The position numbers and the translations under genes were made by a program. From Candidatus Dadabacteria bacterium UBA1144 (GTDB lineage Bacteria > Desulfobacterota_D > UBA1144), in contig DCAB01000004.1 in assembly GCA_002311855.1 (NCBI GenBank), positions 1 to 52,092 on the forward strand: 52,092 nt of DNA, written 5' to 3'. This document shows, piece by piece, positions 42,812 to 51,787 of this stretch. The notes beneath the pieces are model-generated. The model was not told where the DNA came from and ran no database searches. It saw only the letters and a list, made by a program, of their open reading frames with translations. Every line of letters starts with the position of its first letter. Position 1 is the first letter of the stretch.

Positions 42812-43627
42812 ATGAAAGACTTAGAATTTAACCATCTGTATGATAAATATGGCAACTTTCTCCCATCAAAAGAAAGAGACATCTACCTTCTCAGAGAAGC
42901 CATATTTGGTTTTAGTGAAATCAAAAATTATTTGGAGAATTTTCAGGGGAAAATTTTAGAAGTGGGGTGTGGACCCGGAATACTTTTAAATGAATTATCC
43001 ATTGCATACCCAAAGAATGAATATTGTGGGGTCGATCCATTTATTGAAAGCTATTCAAAATTTAACAATATATTTGATTCCATTAATAAAGCTAAATTTC
43101 ATAAAAACAGAATAGAAGATTTTGTTACTGATGAAAAATTCGACTTAATTTTCTCTATCAATGTCTGTGAACATGTAGAAGACTGGGGAACATATATAGA
43201 TAAAACTATGTCATTGTTGTCAAGAAACGGCCTAAATATAATTTTGTGTCCAACGTATGATTTACCCTATGAGACCCATGTAATTATCCCAATAATAATA
43301 AATAAAGATTTTACCTATAAAATTTTTAAAAAAAGAATCAGAAACTACGAGAAAAATCTTGGGATCGAAGGGAATTGGGAATCTGTTAACTTCATAAAAG
43401 CCAGACATGTTAAAAAATTTATTAATGCGAAATATAAAGGCAATTTTGATTTGAATATTCAAGATAGACTCTTCAAAAGATTTACCGATGATGCTTTTTT
43501 TTTAGAAAGACATGGCTTATTGGGGAAATTATGTCAGCTGGCATATAAGATAGAATTAAATAAATTTCTTTTTAACTTCTTAAGGATACCATTTCCATAC
43601 ATGAAACTTGAGCTCGAAAACTTTTGA
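42812..43627 (+). CDS. Class I SAM-dependent methyltransferase
   Basis: The 271-residue protein contains the SAM loop ILEVGCGPGILLNEL (48-62), the acidic strand-2 end YCGVDPF, and the motif IIb-IV region FDLIFSINVCEHVEDW, typical of Methyltransf_11/23-type enzymes. The C-terminal 100 residues are basic and aromatic with no known domain, and may bind a lipid-linked or membrane acceptor. It lies between GT-C copies A and B (gaps of 46 and 21 bases), so a sugar or glycan terminus is the likely acceptor. That is inference from context. Confidence 0.82.
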   Translation: MKDLEFNHLYDKYGNFLPSKERDIYLLREAIFGFSEIKNYLENFQGKILEVGCGPGILLNELSIAYPKNEYCGVDPFIESYSKFNNIFDSINKAKFHKNRIEDFVTDEKFDLIFSINVCEHVEDWGTYIDKTMSLLSRNGLNIILCPTYDLPYETHVIIPIIINKDFTYKIFKKRIRNYEKNLGIEGNWESVNFIKARHVKKFINAKYKGNFDLNIQDRLFKRFTDDAFFLERHGLLGKLCQLAYKIELNKFLFNFLRIPFPYMKLELENF

Positions 43628-43648
43628 AAAATTGAATTTTGTGTTTTA

Positions 43649-45361
43649 ATGACTAAAATACAAATGTTTTTGCAAGCTTTTAGAAATTTCTCTAATATAA
43701 TCCAACCTGTTCTTATAGGCTTTTTCTTCTTTTTTTACATAGTAGGCCTTCATACTATATTTTTTGAAAATATTTACTGGTTAATCGATTGCCCCATCAT
43801 ATGTGACTCACAGCAACATTTAATTGGTTGGTTGTTCTTTAGAGATACTGATTTGTTACAATTCCCATTACTTAAAAATGTCTCATATGGTTTATATTAC
43901 GGAAGTTCAATAATTTTCACTGATTCATTACCAATATTTGCCTTATTTTTTAGATTTTTTGGAAACATAATAGATTTCGAATTTCAATATTTTGGATTAT
44001 GGATACTTTGCTCATTTATTATGCAAGCTTTTTTTGCAGATAAAATTTTAAGGTTATATATAAATGACAACAAATACATATTTATTGCAACTTTATTTTT
44101 TTGTATATCTCCAATTTTTTTAAACAAACTTTTCTTTTCTCATATTGCGCTATCTTCACATTGGATAATATTGGCCTCAATATATCTTTATCTTAAAAAA
44201 GATTTTTCAACAAAAAGTTGGCTAGTCTTAATAATACTATCCACACTTGTTCACGCATATTATATAGCTTTTACATCAATAGTTTTCTTAATGAGTCTCA
44301 CAAAATATTACATAGAAGAAAAAAGTACAAGAAATACAACAATCTCTTTCGCCGCATTTTTCTCCACCCTCTTCATTGCACTTTATTCACTTGGCTATTT
44401 CATACTGGGAGGAAATTACTCAAATCGGGGTTACGGAACTTTTAAAATGAATTTAAATTCAATATTTGACCCGAAAGCTGAAATAAGTATTAATGGTTCA
44501 TCCTTCTTTTTTAAAGATCTACCGACTCCTAGTGTAAATATGGGATTTGGAGACTACGAAGGATATAATTTTCTTGGAACTGGTATTATATTTCTTCTTT
44601 TTTTAACTATTATCATTCTATCTTCTCTCCGCTTCAATGAAATTGCAACTAAGAGCAAAGAAAAATTGTCCTCATATCTAAATTCCCCGAACATTAAAGT
44701 AGTGATTGTTTTTTCTTTACTCATTTTCATATATTCAATATCTAACAATATTTTTTTTGGAGAAGTGGAAATATTTACATACCCCCTACCAGATTTTACA
44801 AAGATAATCACAAAGACTTTCAGAAGCTCGGGGCGTTTTTTTTGGATAAATTATTATTTAATTTATATATTAGTTTTAATAACAGTCTATAAATATTCTG
44901 GGAAATATAAACTTTATATAATCTTACTATGCTTTATTGTCCAATTTGTAGACATGAAACTAGCTTTTGAGGAATTAAAAAAAGTTTTCTATAAAGATCC
45001 TACAAGTTATTCGACAATATACAAAAGAAATATTGCCCTTGAAAATCCGATGTGGAAAGAAATTCCTAAAAATTATGACAAAATTTTTTACGTAATTCCT
45101 AATAGATTTCCGGAAAGATATTTTCCACTTGCATATTTCGCTGCTAAAAATAAAATGCAAACTAATTTCGGTTATTTCGCTAGAGTCGATAAGAAAAAGG
45201 TAAAAAAACATAATGAAATTCTTGAAAAAGAAATTCACAACAGAAAATTCAGTAAAAATACATTATATGTTTTTTTCAATGACAAATTGTGGAAATCAAT
45301 AGAAGCTGAATATCCTAATAAAACATTTATAATTGATAATTATAAGATTTTAACTCCTTAG
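43649..45361 (+). CDS. DUF6311-like polytopic membrane protein, probable GT-C glycosyltransferase (copy B)
   Basis: The 570-residue paralogue has the family marks: first-loop CDSQQHLIGWLFF (Asp53, His57, Trp61), KNVSYGLYYGSSIIFTDSLP, middle loop GYGTFKMNLNSIFDP with DYEGYNFLGTG, then FRSSGRFFW. The C-terminal part has YFAAKNKMQTNFGYFARV and ends IIDNYKILTP, lacking the final Asn-Phe-Tyr of the other copies. The middle loop carries an insert (about residues 275-300) absent from copy A. It meets the GtrB-like gene tail to tail, with a 4-base overlap. Probable role: periplasmic transfer of a polyprenyl-phosphate-linked sugar. Confidence 0.75.
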   Translation: MTKIQMFLQAFRNFSNIIQPVLIGFFFFFYIVGLHTIFFENIYWLIDCPIICDSQQHLIGWLFFRDTDLLQFPLLKNVSYGLYYGSSIIFTDSLPIFALFFRFFGNIIDFEFQYFGLWILCSFIMQAFFADKILRLYINDNKYIFIATLFFCISPIFLNKLFFSHIALSSHWIILASIYLYLKKDFSTKSWLVLIILSTLVHAYYIAFTSIVFLMSLTKYYIEEKSTRNTTISFAAFFSTLFIALYSLGYFILGGNYSNRGYGTFKMNLNSIFDPKAEISINGSSFFFKDLPTPSVNMGFGDYEGYNFLGTGIIFLLFLTIIILSSLRFNEIATKSKEKLSSYLNSPNIKVVIVFSLLIFIYSISNNIFFGEVEIFTYPLPDFTKIITKTFRSSGRFFWINYYLIYILVLITVYKYSGKYKLYIILLCFIVQFVDMKLAFEELKKVFYKDPTSYSTIYKRNIALENPMWKEIPKNYDKIFYVIPNRFPERYFPLAYFAAKNKMQTNFGYFARVDKKKVKKHNEILEKEIHNRKFSKNTLYVFFNDKLWKSIEAEYPNKTFIIDNYKILTP

Positions 45362-46323
45362 TCGCTGTTTTTTTTATAAATCTTCCTTATCGAGTAAAGA
45401 GGTCTTTTTTCTACATTTTGGATAATTCTTGCCATATACTCTCCAACAGTAGCAATTCCTATTATGATAATTCCACTAAAAAACAGTATTGAAACAAATA
45501 TTGCCACAGTTCCTTCATAAATATCTTGCTTATCAGTAAACAACTTTAGGTATAAAACATATCCGCCAAAAAGTATTGATATAGTAGATAGGGTAGCGCC
45601 GAAAATTGCATATACTCTTAATAGAATTGAAGTATTGTTAATGAATAATGCACTTGATAGCATAAACATCTTTGACCAAGTATATGCCGACACTCCCTCT
45701 TCTCTTCTTCCTTGAGTTACTATAGAAGATCCGATTTTTTTTGTTATTCGAGTAATAAGAATACTAATATTAGGGTTTAATGTATTAAATTTTAGAATTT
45801 CGTCCGCAACTTCCCTTTTCATAATCCAAAATGCACTTCTCTTTGTTCCTTCCGGATAGTCCAAGATTTTCTTTTCAATTGATGTATACAAGAAACTAAA
45901 AAACCTTTTCACCACGTTGTGAGTTTTAGTTTCAAAATTACCGAAAACAACATCATCATCTCCATTGCCTATAGTATCAATTAATGATGGTAAATCTTCT
46001 GGTCTGTGTTCTAAATCACCGTCCATGGTAATTAGATAATTCCCTTTTGAAAGTTTCATCCCCGCAAGTATTGCGGCTTGTTGGCCTGAATTAGAAAAAA
46101 AAGAAATGATAGAAATATTGTTATTAGAGTTTGATTGTATTTGTTTCATCGTTTTAAGGGTTTTGATATTAGTCGAACCATCATCAACGAATACAATCTC
46201 ATATATACAGGCATTTTTTTTCATTACAGAATCTATACGATTAGATAGTTCAATTAACGAATCAGTAATATCTAGAACCGGGACAATTATGCTATACAAC
46301 TTTTCCTCTTTAACATTATTCAT
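45358..46323 (-). CDS. GtrB/ArnC-like polyprenyl-phosphate glycosyltransferase
   Basis: GtrB-type enzymes move a sugar from a nucleotide donor to undecaprenyl phosphate on the cytoplasmic side. The 321-residue protein has a GT-A domain with YSIIVPVLDI, FVDDGST, NSGQQAAILAGM and the metal motif MDGDLEHRPEDL (about 112). Two membrane helices follow (about 235-260 and 270-295), then the hallmark GIATVGEYMARI and NVEKRPLYSIR. The layout is exactly that of GtrB/CsbB. It lies 25 bases downstream of GT-C copy C on the minus strand, so the two form an operon. This suggests a donor synthase paired with its transferase. Confidence 0.9.
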   Translation of the reverse strand: MNNVKEEKLYSIIVPVLDITDSLIELSNRIDSVMKKNACIYEIVFVDDGSTNIKTLKTMKQIQSNSNNNISIISFFSNSGQQAAILAGMKLSKGNYLITMDGDLEHRPEDLPSLIDTIGNGDDDVVFGNFETKTHNVVKRFFSFLYTSIEKKILDYPEGTKRSAFWIMKREVADEILKFNTLNPNISILITRITKKIGSSIVTQGRREEGVSAYTWSKMFMLSSALFINNTSILLRVYAIFGATLSTISILFGGYVLYLKLFTDKQDIYEGTVAIFVSILFFSGIIIIGIATVGEYMARIIQNVEKRPLYSIRKIYKKNSD

Positions 46324-46348
46324 GTTTTTATACTATCATAACAAGTTA

Positions 46349-48016
46349 TCAATAGAACCCCATTGCGAAAATTTTATAGCCATCTATTTCATTACACAAA
46401 TCTGTAGATTTACAATTCTTTAAAACTTTCTGCCATGCAATTTGGTCACGAAATATATACACAGAGGTCTTATCGTAATTATTGGTTTCAATGATTTTGT
46501 TGATTTTATTAAATATTTCTTTCTTCTTTGAGCTATTATAACGAGAAAAATATCCAAAATTAGTTGAAATTTTATTCTTGGCTGCAAAATAAAGTAATGG
46601 ATATGCATTCTCTGGTCTATTAACTGGATATACATATATAATCTTATTGTATTTAATCTTAATTGTTTCCCACTCTGGTGAAGTTAATGGTGAATGCCAA
46701 AGAGTATTTAATGTCTCTAGGGTTTCTGGCCCAACTGTACTTGCATAGTATTTCTTAGTATCCGAAATTTTAGATCTGAATATTGATGCTGCATTTCCCA
46801 TATCTAACACTTGAATTGCCAACAAAATTGGTAGAAGAAAAAGATATAATTTTAATTTTCTGGATCTAGAAATTATCAAGAAGATAAAGAAGTATATGCA
46901 ATAGAACAGCAGCCATGCCATCCTACCAGATGACCTTAATGGCTTAGTAAAAATAGAAAAAAAACTTGGCAACTCAAACTCAAATAAAATAGTTGTCCCA
47001 AAAGTTATTTTGTTGGTAACAGCAAATGCAAACAATATCAAAGAGGCTGCAAGAAAGAAAAGGTTCTTTTTGTTCATTGACTTAAAGAGCAATCTTTTGT
47101 CGATGATAATTTCAATCAGTATCAAGACTAACAAAACTATCATTCCGAAACCTAGAAATGCGAATCCTTCGTAGTCGTTTGGTATTGAACCAATATTCGG
47201 AATTAAAGAAGACCATGTTCCATTATCGTTAAAAAAAGTATTTAGATTAGCCCTATAAAGTGAATAGCCACCACTTCCAAGTCTTAATCCATTTACAAAA
47301 TATCCAAATATATATAGAGATAAAAGTAGGCTCGTAAAACCTTTTAATAATGAGCTTAAAGCTAATTTTTGAGATATTTCTTTTGAGCTAAACCTAAATG
47401 CTATATCCATAAAAAATAAAGTTAATACAATTGCCAATATATATGCATTAACCAAAGCAGTAAGAATTATAGTAAAAATCCATATCCTCAATGAGAAATG
47501 AGGCCTATAATAAACTATAATGGCTAGTATGATTAGCCAGTGTCCCATCAACGAATAGTGTCCCCATAATCTCCACAAAAATGGTGGTGACAGGATGAAG
47601 AAAGCGGAAGCAAATAGGCATATCCATTGATTTTTAGTTATTCTCTCTAGCATGAAGAATGAAAGTTGTCCTTGAAGCACAAAACATATAAAAATCCAAA
47701 AGCCAAAATACTGAAAATCAAACGGTAGAAGATTTGAAAAAGGCTTGAATATAAGTGCCATAATTGGCAATGAGTCATTCAAAGCAATTGAGGATGACAA
47801 ATCCATTCCGTAGTTATAATTTTTAAATATGGGAATTTGAAAGAAAGGAGATTCTCTAAAGAACTGCCAATTAATCCAATGGTATTGAGAGTCGCCGGGG
47901 GATAGCCATTCTATATATGAGAAATCCAGTATAGATCCACCAGTAAAATATAAGAAAGCAAAGATAGAAAAAACAAACACTAGTAATCTACTAGTGTTGG
48001 AACTTAATTGATTCAT
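46349..48016 (-). CDS. DUF6311-like polytopic membrane protein, probable GT-C glycosyltransferase (copy C)
   Basis: This is the only full copy on the minus strand. The 555 residues carry first-loop GDSQYHWINWQFF (Asp42, His46, Trp50), FKNYNYGMDLSSSIALNDS, middle loop GGYSLYRANLNTFF with DYEGFAFLGFG, and LRSSGRMAW. The C-terminal part has YFAAKNKISTNFGYFSRYN and ends EIDGYKIFAMGFY. A cysteine pair near the end (NCKSTDLCNE) is unique to this copy. It is followed by the GtrB-like gene in the same direction and diverges from copy D with 40 bases between starts, where two opposed promoters must fit. Confidence 0.75.
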   Translation of the reverse strand: MNQLSSNTSRLLVFVFSIFAFLYFTGGSILDFSYIEWLSPGDSQYHWINWQFFRESPFFQIPIFKNYNYGMDLSSSIALNDSLPIMALIFKPFSNLLPFDFQYFGFWIFICFVLQGQLSFFMLERITKNQWICLFASAFFILSPPFLWRLWGHYSLMGHWLIILAIIVYYRPHFSLRIWIFTIILTALVNAYILAIVLTLFFMDIAFRFSSKEISQKLALSSLLKGFTSLLLSLYIFGYFVNGLRLGSGGYSLYRANLNTFFNDNGTWSSLIPNIGSIPNDYEGFAFLGFGMIVLLVLILIEIIIDKRLLFKSMNKKNLFFLAASLILFAFAVTNKITFGTTILFEFELPSFFSIFTKPLRSSGRMAWLLFYCIYFFIFLIISRSRKLKLYLFLLPILLAIQVLDMGNAASIFRSKISDTKKYYASTVGPETLETLNTLWHSPLTSPEWETIKIKYNKIIYVYPVNRPENAYPLLYFAAKNKISTNFGYFSRYNSSKKKEIFNKINKIIETNNYDKTSVYIFRDQIAWQKVLKNCKSTDLCNEIDGYKIFAMGFY

Positions 48017-48056
48017 AATTTACAAACACTTGTATTTTTAATTATTCTATTAACTA

Positions 48057-49799
48057 ATGTTTAAGAGAAATAAAAACAAAATAATAGAATTAATATTATT
48101 AATTACTATACCTTCTTTTGTTTTTCTATTAGCGACAGGGGGAAGAATAATCTCCCCCTATTACACTTATTGGATTAGCCAAGTATATTCTAGCGATATT
48201 CAGCAACACTGGCTTTGTTGGCTCTATTTTAGTCATACCCCTTTATTTCAATTTCCTTTATTTGATAACCCAAACTATGGAACGAATTTCTCATCTTCTT
48301 TAGCTGCTAATGATGCAATACCTATTTTTGCTCTTTTATTTAAAATACTTAATCCACTTTTTACAGAAAAGATTCAATACTTCGGGATTTGGGTTCTTTC
48401 TTGTTTGTTGCTCCAATTTTTCTTTGCAAAGAAAATATTAGATTTGTTTATACCTGAAAAGTCCACATCTTTTATTCTTTCCTGCTTTTTTATTATAGCA
48501 CCCATGTTATTCCATAGGATTGACTTAGGACACATGGGCATGTTCGGCCATTGGGTTATTCTTGCATCTTTATATTTTATATTAAAAGATGAAATGAAAT
48601 ATTGGGTTTGGCTACTTCTAATTCTCATAGGATTACTTACGACTCCCTACATGGGAGTCATCATACTTGGCATGTATGTATTTAAAGAAATATATATCTC
48701 GATTAAAAATACAGCACATTGGAGACCCGTAGATTTACTCTTCCTTGAGTGGGCTAGGATAGTAGCAACTGTAGTCATTTTCTTTGTATTGTTAATAGTT
48801 ATCGGTCACGATGTAAATACTTCTAATTATTTTACTGGAGGCTTTGGTAATTATAGATTCAACTTAAATTCGTTCTTTGATCCGGCTTCAACAAATTGGC
48901 CGATTGGTTCTGAGAATTCTGGGGTGCACAACTGGTCTATCTTGCTACCTGATTTAAAAGGTAACTCTCTTAATACATCTGGTGACTATGAAGGATTTTC
49001 TTTTCTTGGTCTTGGGGTTGTAGTTCTAGCCATATACTCGATATTTATTATAATCAAGAATCCAAAAATTGTTTTAAATCAAAACATAGTCCCTTTGGTC
49101 TTATTGGGATTGGTTTTTCTACTTTATTCCTTATCTACCAAAATAATATTTAATGAGACAGAGCTATTCTCATACCATATATATTTCTTTCAGGACAAGA
49201 TATTCGAGAGTATAAGAGCTAGCGGAAGATTCATTTGGCCAACCTATTATTTATTATATATAGGGATATTCATTTTATCTTACAAGAACATAAAAAGAAA
49301 TTATTTTAGGTTCTTAATCATATTTCTATTAATACTACAAATTTATGATTCATCTAATATGTTTAAATATATTAAAAGTCAACTTAATGATTATTCGAAA
49401 ACTTCACAGATTAATTCTTCTTATTATATGAAATCAGACTATTGGGCGGAATTTTCAAAAAAGTATAAGAAAATCCGTCTTATACCTCCAGACGGATATA
49501 CATCAAATATTTTCTTTGAAGTAACTTTGTATGGGGCAGAGAACAATATCCCAATAGATTCAGCTTATTTGGCTAGATATGATATGAGAAAAGCAAAGAA
49601 ACTTCGTGAAGAAGCTTTTACCAATCTAGAAAAAAACAATTTAGAAGAAGATAGTTTATATTTCTTTGTATATTATAAAAACCCAGAACTAGACGTAAAA
49701 ACAGATGAAGCATGGAGTTCTTTAAGAAAAAACAAATTGGATTTTGTCGATCAATTAGATGGATTCAGAATATATGCACCTAATTTTTTTCAAGATTAA
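48057..49799 (+). CDS. DUF6311-like polytopic membrane protein, probable GT-C glycosyltransferase (copy D)
   Basis: The longest copy, at 580 residues, and the most divergent. The first loop reads SSDIQQHWLCWLYF (Asp47, His51, Trp55), then FDNPNYGTNFSSSLAANDAIP. The middle loop is enlarged (about 265-320) but keeps NYRFNLNSFFDP and DYEGFSFLGLG. SIRASGRFIWP replaces the RSSGR form. In the C-terminal part the usual YFAAKNK motif has become LYGAENNIPIDSAYLARYD, though the end QLDGFRIYAPNFF is kept. The changed C-terminal motif points to a different acceptor or sugar (inference). UDP-xylose synthase follows after 75 bases. Confidence 0.74.
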   Translation: MFKRNKNKIIELILLITIPSFVFLLATGGRIISPYYTYWISQVYSSDIQQHWLCWLYFSHTPLFQFPLFDNPNYGTNFSSSLAANDAIPIFALLFKILNPLFTEKIQYFGIWVLSCLLLQFFFAKKILDLFIPEKSTSFILSCFFIIAPMLFHRIDLGHMGMFGHWVILASLYFILKDEMKYWVWLLLILIGLLTTPYMGVIILGMYVFKEIYISIKNTAHWRPVDLLFLEWARIVATVVIFFVLLIVIGHDVNTSNYFTGGFGNYRFNLNSFFDPASTNWPIGSENSGVHNWSILLPDLKGNSLNTSGDYEGFSFLGLGVVVLAIYSIFIIIKNPKIVLNQNIVPLVLLGLVFLLYSLSTKIIFNETELFSYHIYFFQDKIFESIRASGRFIWPTYYLLYIGIFILSYKNIKRNYFRFLIIFLLILQIYDSSNMFKYIKSQLNDYSKTSQINSSYYMKSDYWAEFSKKYKKIRLIPPDGYTSNIFFEVTLYGAENNIPIDSAYLARYDMRKAKKLREEAFTNLEKNNLEEDSLYFFVYYKNPELDVKTDEAWSSLRKNKLDFVDQLDGFRIYAPNFFQD

Positions 49800-49874
49800 C
49801 ATGACTAGTTACTGAAGAATTTTTTGAAAGATGGCTAAATTGGATTTTGTTATTATATTACTCATAATAAGTAA

Positions 49875-50804
49875 ATGGTTAATCTTGTAGCTGGTGGTGC
49901 TGGGTTCATAGGATCTCATTTATGCAAAAAGCTTCTCGAAAAAAACGAACAAGTATTATGCGTTGATAATTTTTATACCGGCAAAAAAGATAACATAAAG
50001 GATTTATTAAATAATAGTAAGTTTGAATTGGTTAGGCATGATATTACCTTTCCTCTATACCTAGAAGTTGATAGAATATACAATCTTGCTTGCCCAGCCT
50101 CGCCTAAACAATATGAAAAAAATCCCGTACAAACTCTCAAAACATCGGTCCATGGGTCGATAAATTTACTTGGCTTATCGAAAAGACTTAACGCACGGAT
50201 ACTACAATCTTCAACATCTGAAGTTTATGGCGACCCATTAGAAAGCCCCCAAAGAGAAGAATACTTCGGAAACGTCAACCCCATTGGATCTAGAAGTTGT
50301 TACGATGAAGGGAAGAGATGTGCCGAAACTCTATTCAATGATTATCACAAACAACATGGAGTTGAAGTTAAGATAATGAGAATTTTTAATACTTATGGAC
50401 CAAATATGGACGTGGATGATGGTAGAGTAATTAGTAATTTTATTATTCAAGCATTAAAAGGCGAAAGTTTAACAATTTATGGAGATGGCCAACAGACCAG
50501 ATGCTTCTGCTATATAAATGATTTAATTGAAGGAATGCTTGACTTTATGAATACGGATAAATCTTTTATCGGTCCAATGAATGTTGGTAACGACGAAGAA
50601 GAAACAATGTTGTCAATCGCGGAAAAAATAATAAATCTAGCTAAAAGTAAATCAAAAATTATCTTTTTAGATCCTGTCAAAGATGATCCTCGACAAAGAA
50701 AACCCGATTTGTCTCTTGCAAAGAAAAAAATCAATTGGAACCCAAAGGTTCCTTTAGAGGCAGGGTTGCTAAGAACTATTGAATATTTTAAATCTGTTAT
50801 ATAA
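49875..50804 (+). CDS. uxs: UDP-glucuronate decarboxylase (UDP-xylose synthase)
   Basis: Uxs decarboxylates UDP-glucuronate to UDP-xylose with tightly bound NAD. The 309-residue extended SDR has AGGAGFIGSHL (6-16), the family-specific YNLACPASPKQYEKNPVQT (69-87) and TSEVYGDP. The catalytic Tyr143-x-x-x-Lys147 lies in GSRSCYDEGKR, and the late DDPRQRKPDLSLAK is also typical. These blocks separate it from UDP-glucose 4-epimerases and RmlB. No UDP-glucose dehydrogenase gene is in the window. It sits between GT-C copy D and a membrane GT2, suggesting that xylose is one of the sugars of the locus. Confidence 0.94.
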   Translation: MVNLVAGGAGFIGSHLCKKLLEKNEQVLCVDNFYTGKKDNIKDLLNNSKFELVRHDITFPLYLEVDRIYNLACPASPKQYEKNPVQTLKTSVHGSINLLGLSKRLNARILQSSTSEVYGDPLESPQREEYFGNVNPIGSRSCYDEGKRCAETLFNDYHKQHGVEVKIMRIFNTYGPNMDVDDGRVISNFIIQALKGESLTIYGDGQQTRCFCYINDLIEGMLDFMNTDKSFIGPMNVGNDEEETMLSIAEKIINLAKSKSKIIFLDPVKDDPRQRKPDLSLAKKKINWNPKVPLEAGLLRTIEYFKSVI

Positions 50805-50815
50805 GTCTAGATAAA

Positions 50816-51709
50816 ATGAGAAATTCAATTGTAGTTTTAACTCCAGTTTATGAGGATTTGGATTCCTTAAAAATACTAGCAAATAAATTGTACGAAGAAT
50901 ATCAAAAACAATTGTATCTGGTCGTCGTGGATGATTGTTCTAAGAAACATCCAATCAGTAAAGAAAATCTTGGCGTATCAAATTTAAAGGGAGAAATAAT
51001 AACTTTGAGAAAAAATGTAGGGCATCAAATAGCAATTGCTATAGGGCTGAATCACATTAATAAGAATCTTAAAGAATTTTCTGAAGTTGTAATTATGGAT
51101 TCTGACGGAGAAGATAGACCCGATTCAATAAAAGATTTAAAATCTACATTAAACGAAAAAAAAACTGATATCGTAGTTTCATCCAGAAAGAGCAGACAGA
51201 ATTCATTATATTTTAAGATTTTATATTCGTTATACAAAATCTTATTTTCCTATCTAACAGGTCATAGAATTAATTTCGGAAATTTCATGATATTAAATAG
51301 AAATGGATTAAGCAAATTTCTAGAAATCAAAGATATTTATATTCACATAGCCGCTTCTGTTCTTATTTCAAAAGCTACTTACAACGTAAAGCCTATAGAT
51401 AGAGGAAGTAGATATAGAGGAGAAAGTAAAATGAATTTATACAATCTCATAAATCATGCTATAAGAAGTTTTGCTGTTTTCGATAAAATAGTATTCAAAC
51501 GAATTCTAATTATTATTGTGGTTTCGTCTCTGTTTTTAATCGGCTCTACATATTTTAGTAGACCAGATTTAATCTTCATTTCATCCTTTTTTTTATTAAT
51601 ACATCTTATTTTTTATAAATACATAATTATCCAAAAAAAAAGATTATATGTTTTCCACAGTACTTTTTCTTCATTATCTACGATAATAGGGAAAATTTCA
51701 AAAATTTAA
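50816..51709 (+). CDS. Family 2 glycosyltransferase with C-terminal membrane helices
   Basis: The 297-residue protein has a GT-A domain starting IVVLTPVYEDLDSL, with LVVVDDCS, RKNVGHQIAIAIGL and the metal motif MDSDGEDRPDSI (about 98-109). The acceptor region GHRINFGNFMILNRNG follows, and then two hydrophobic segments (about 228-245 and 250-272). The plan is that of membrane-anchored polyprenyl-phosphate sugar transferases, but the final RPxYxIR motif of GtrB is missing, so a direct glycan-chain transferase is also possible. It lies 11 bases after uxs and is probably coupled to it, so UDP-xylose is a natural donor candidate. Confidence 0.82.
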   Translation: MRNSIVVLTPVYEDLDSLKILANKLYEEYQKQLYLVVVDDCSKKHPISKENLGVSNLKGEIITLRKNVGHQIAIAIGLNHINKNLKEFSEVVIMDSDGEDRPDSIKDLKSTLNEKKTDIVVSSRKSRQNSLYFKILYSLYKILFSYLTGHRINFGNFMILNRNGLSKFLEIKDIYIHIAASVLISKATYNVKPIDRGSRYRGESKMNLYNLINHAIRSFAVFDKIVFKRILIIIVVSSLFLIGSTYFSRPDLIFISSFFLLIHLIFYKYIIIQKKRLYVFHSTFSSLSTIIGKISKI

Positions 51710-51711
51710 GC

Positions 51712-51735
51712 CTAATTCACAAGTTAGATTTTTTC
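51712..51735 (+). terminator. Possible intrinsic terminator after the second GT2
   Basis: CTAA and TTAG arms around an 8-base loop, with further imperfect pairing, are followed by ATTTTTTCT. It lies 2 bases after the GT2 stop and before GT-C copy E. The stem is weak. Confidence 0.3.
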
Positions 51736-51787
51736 TATAGGACCCTGTATTGTGAAATCATTGAGAAATGGCTAAGATAAAGAAAAT

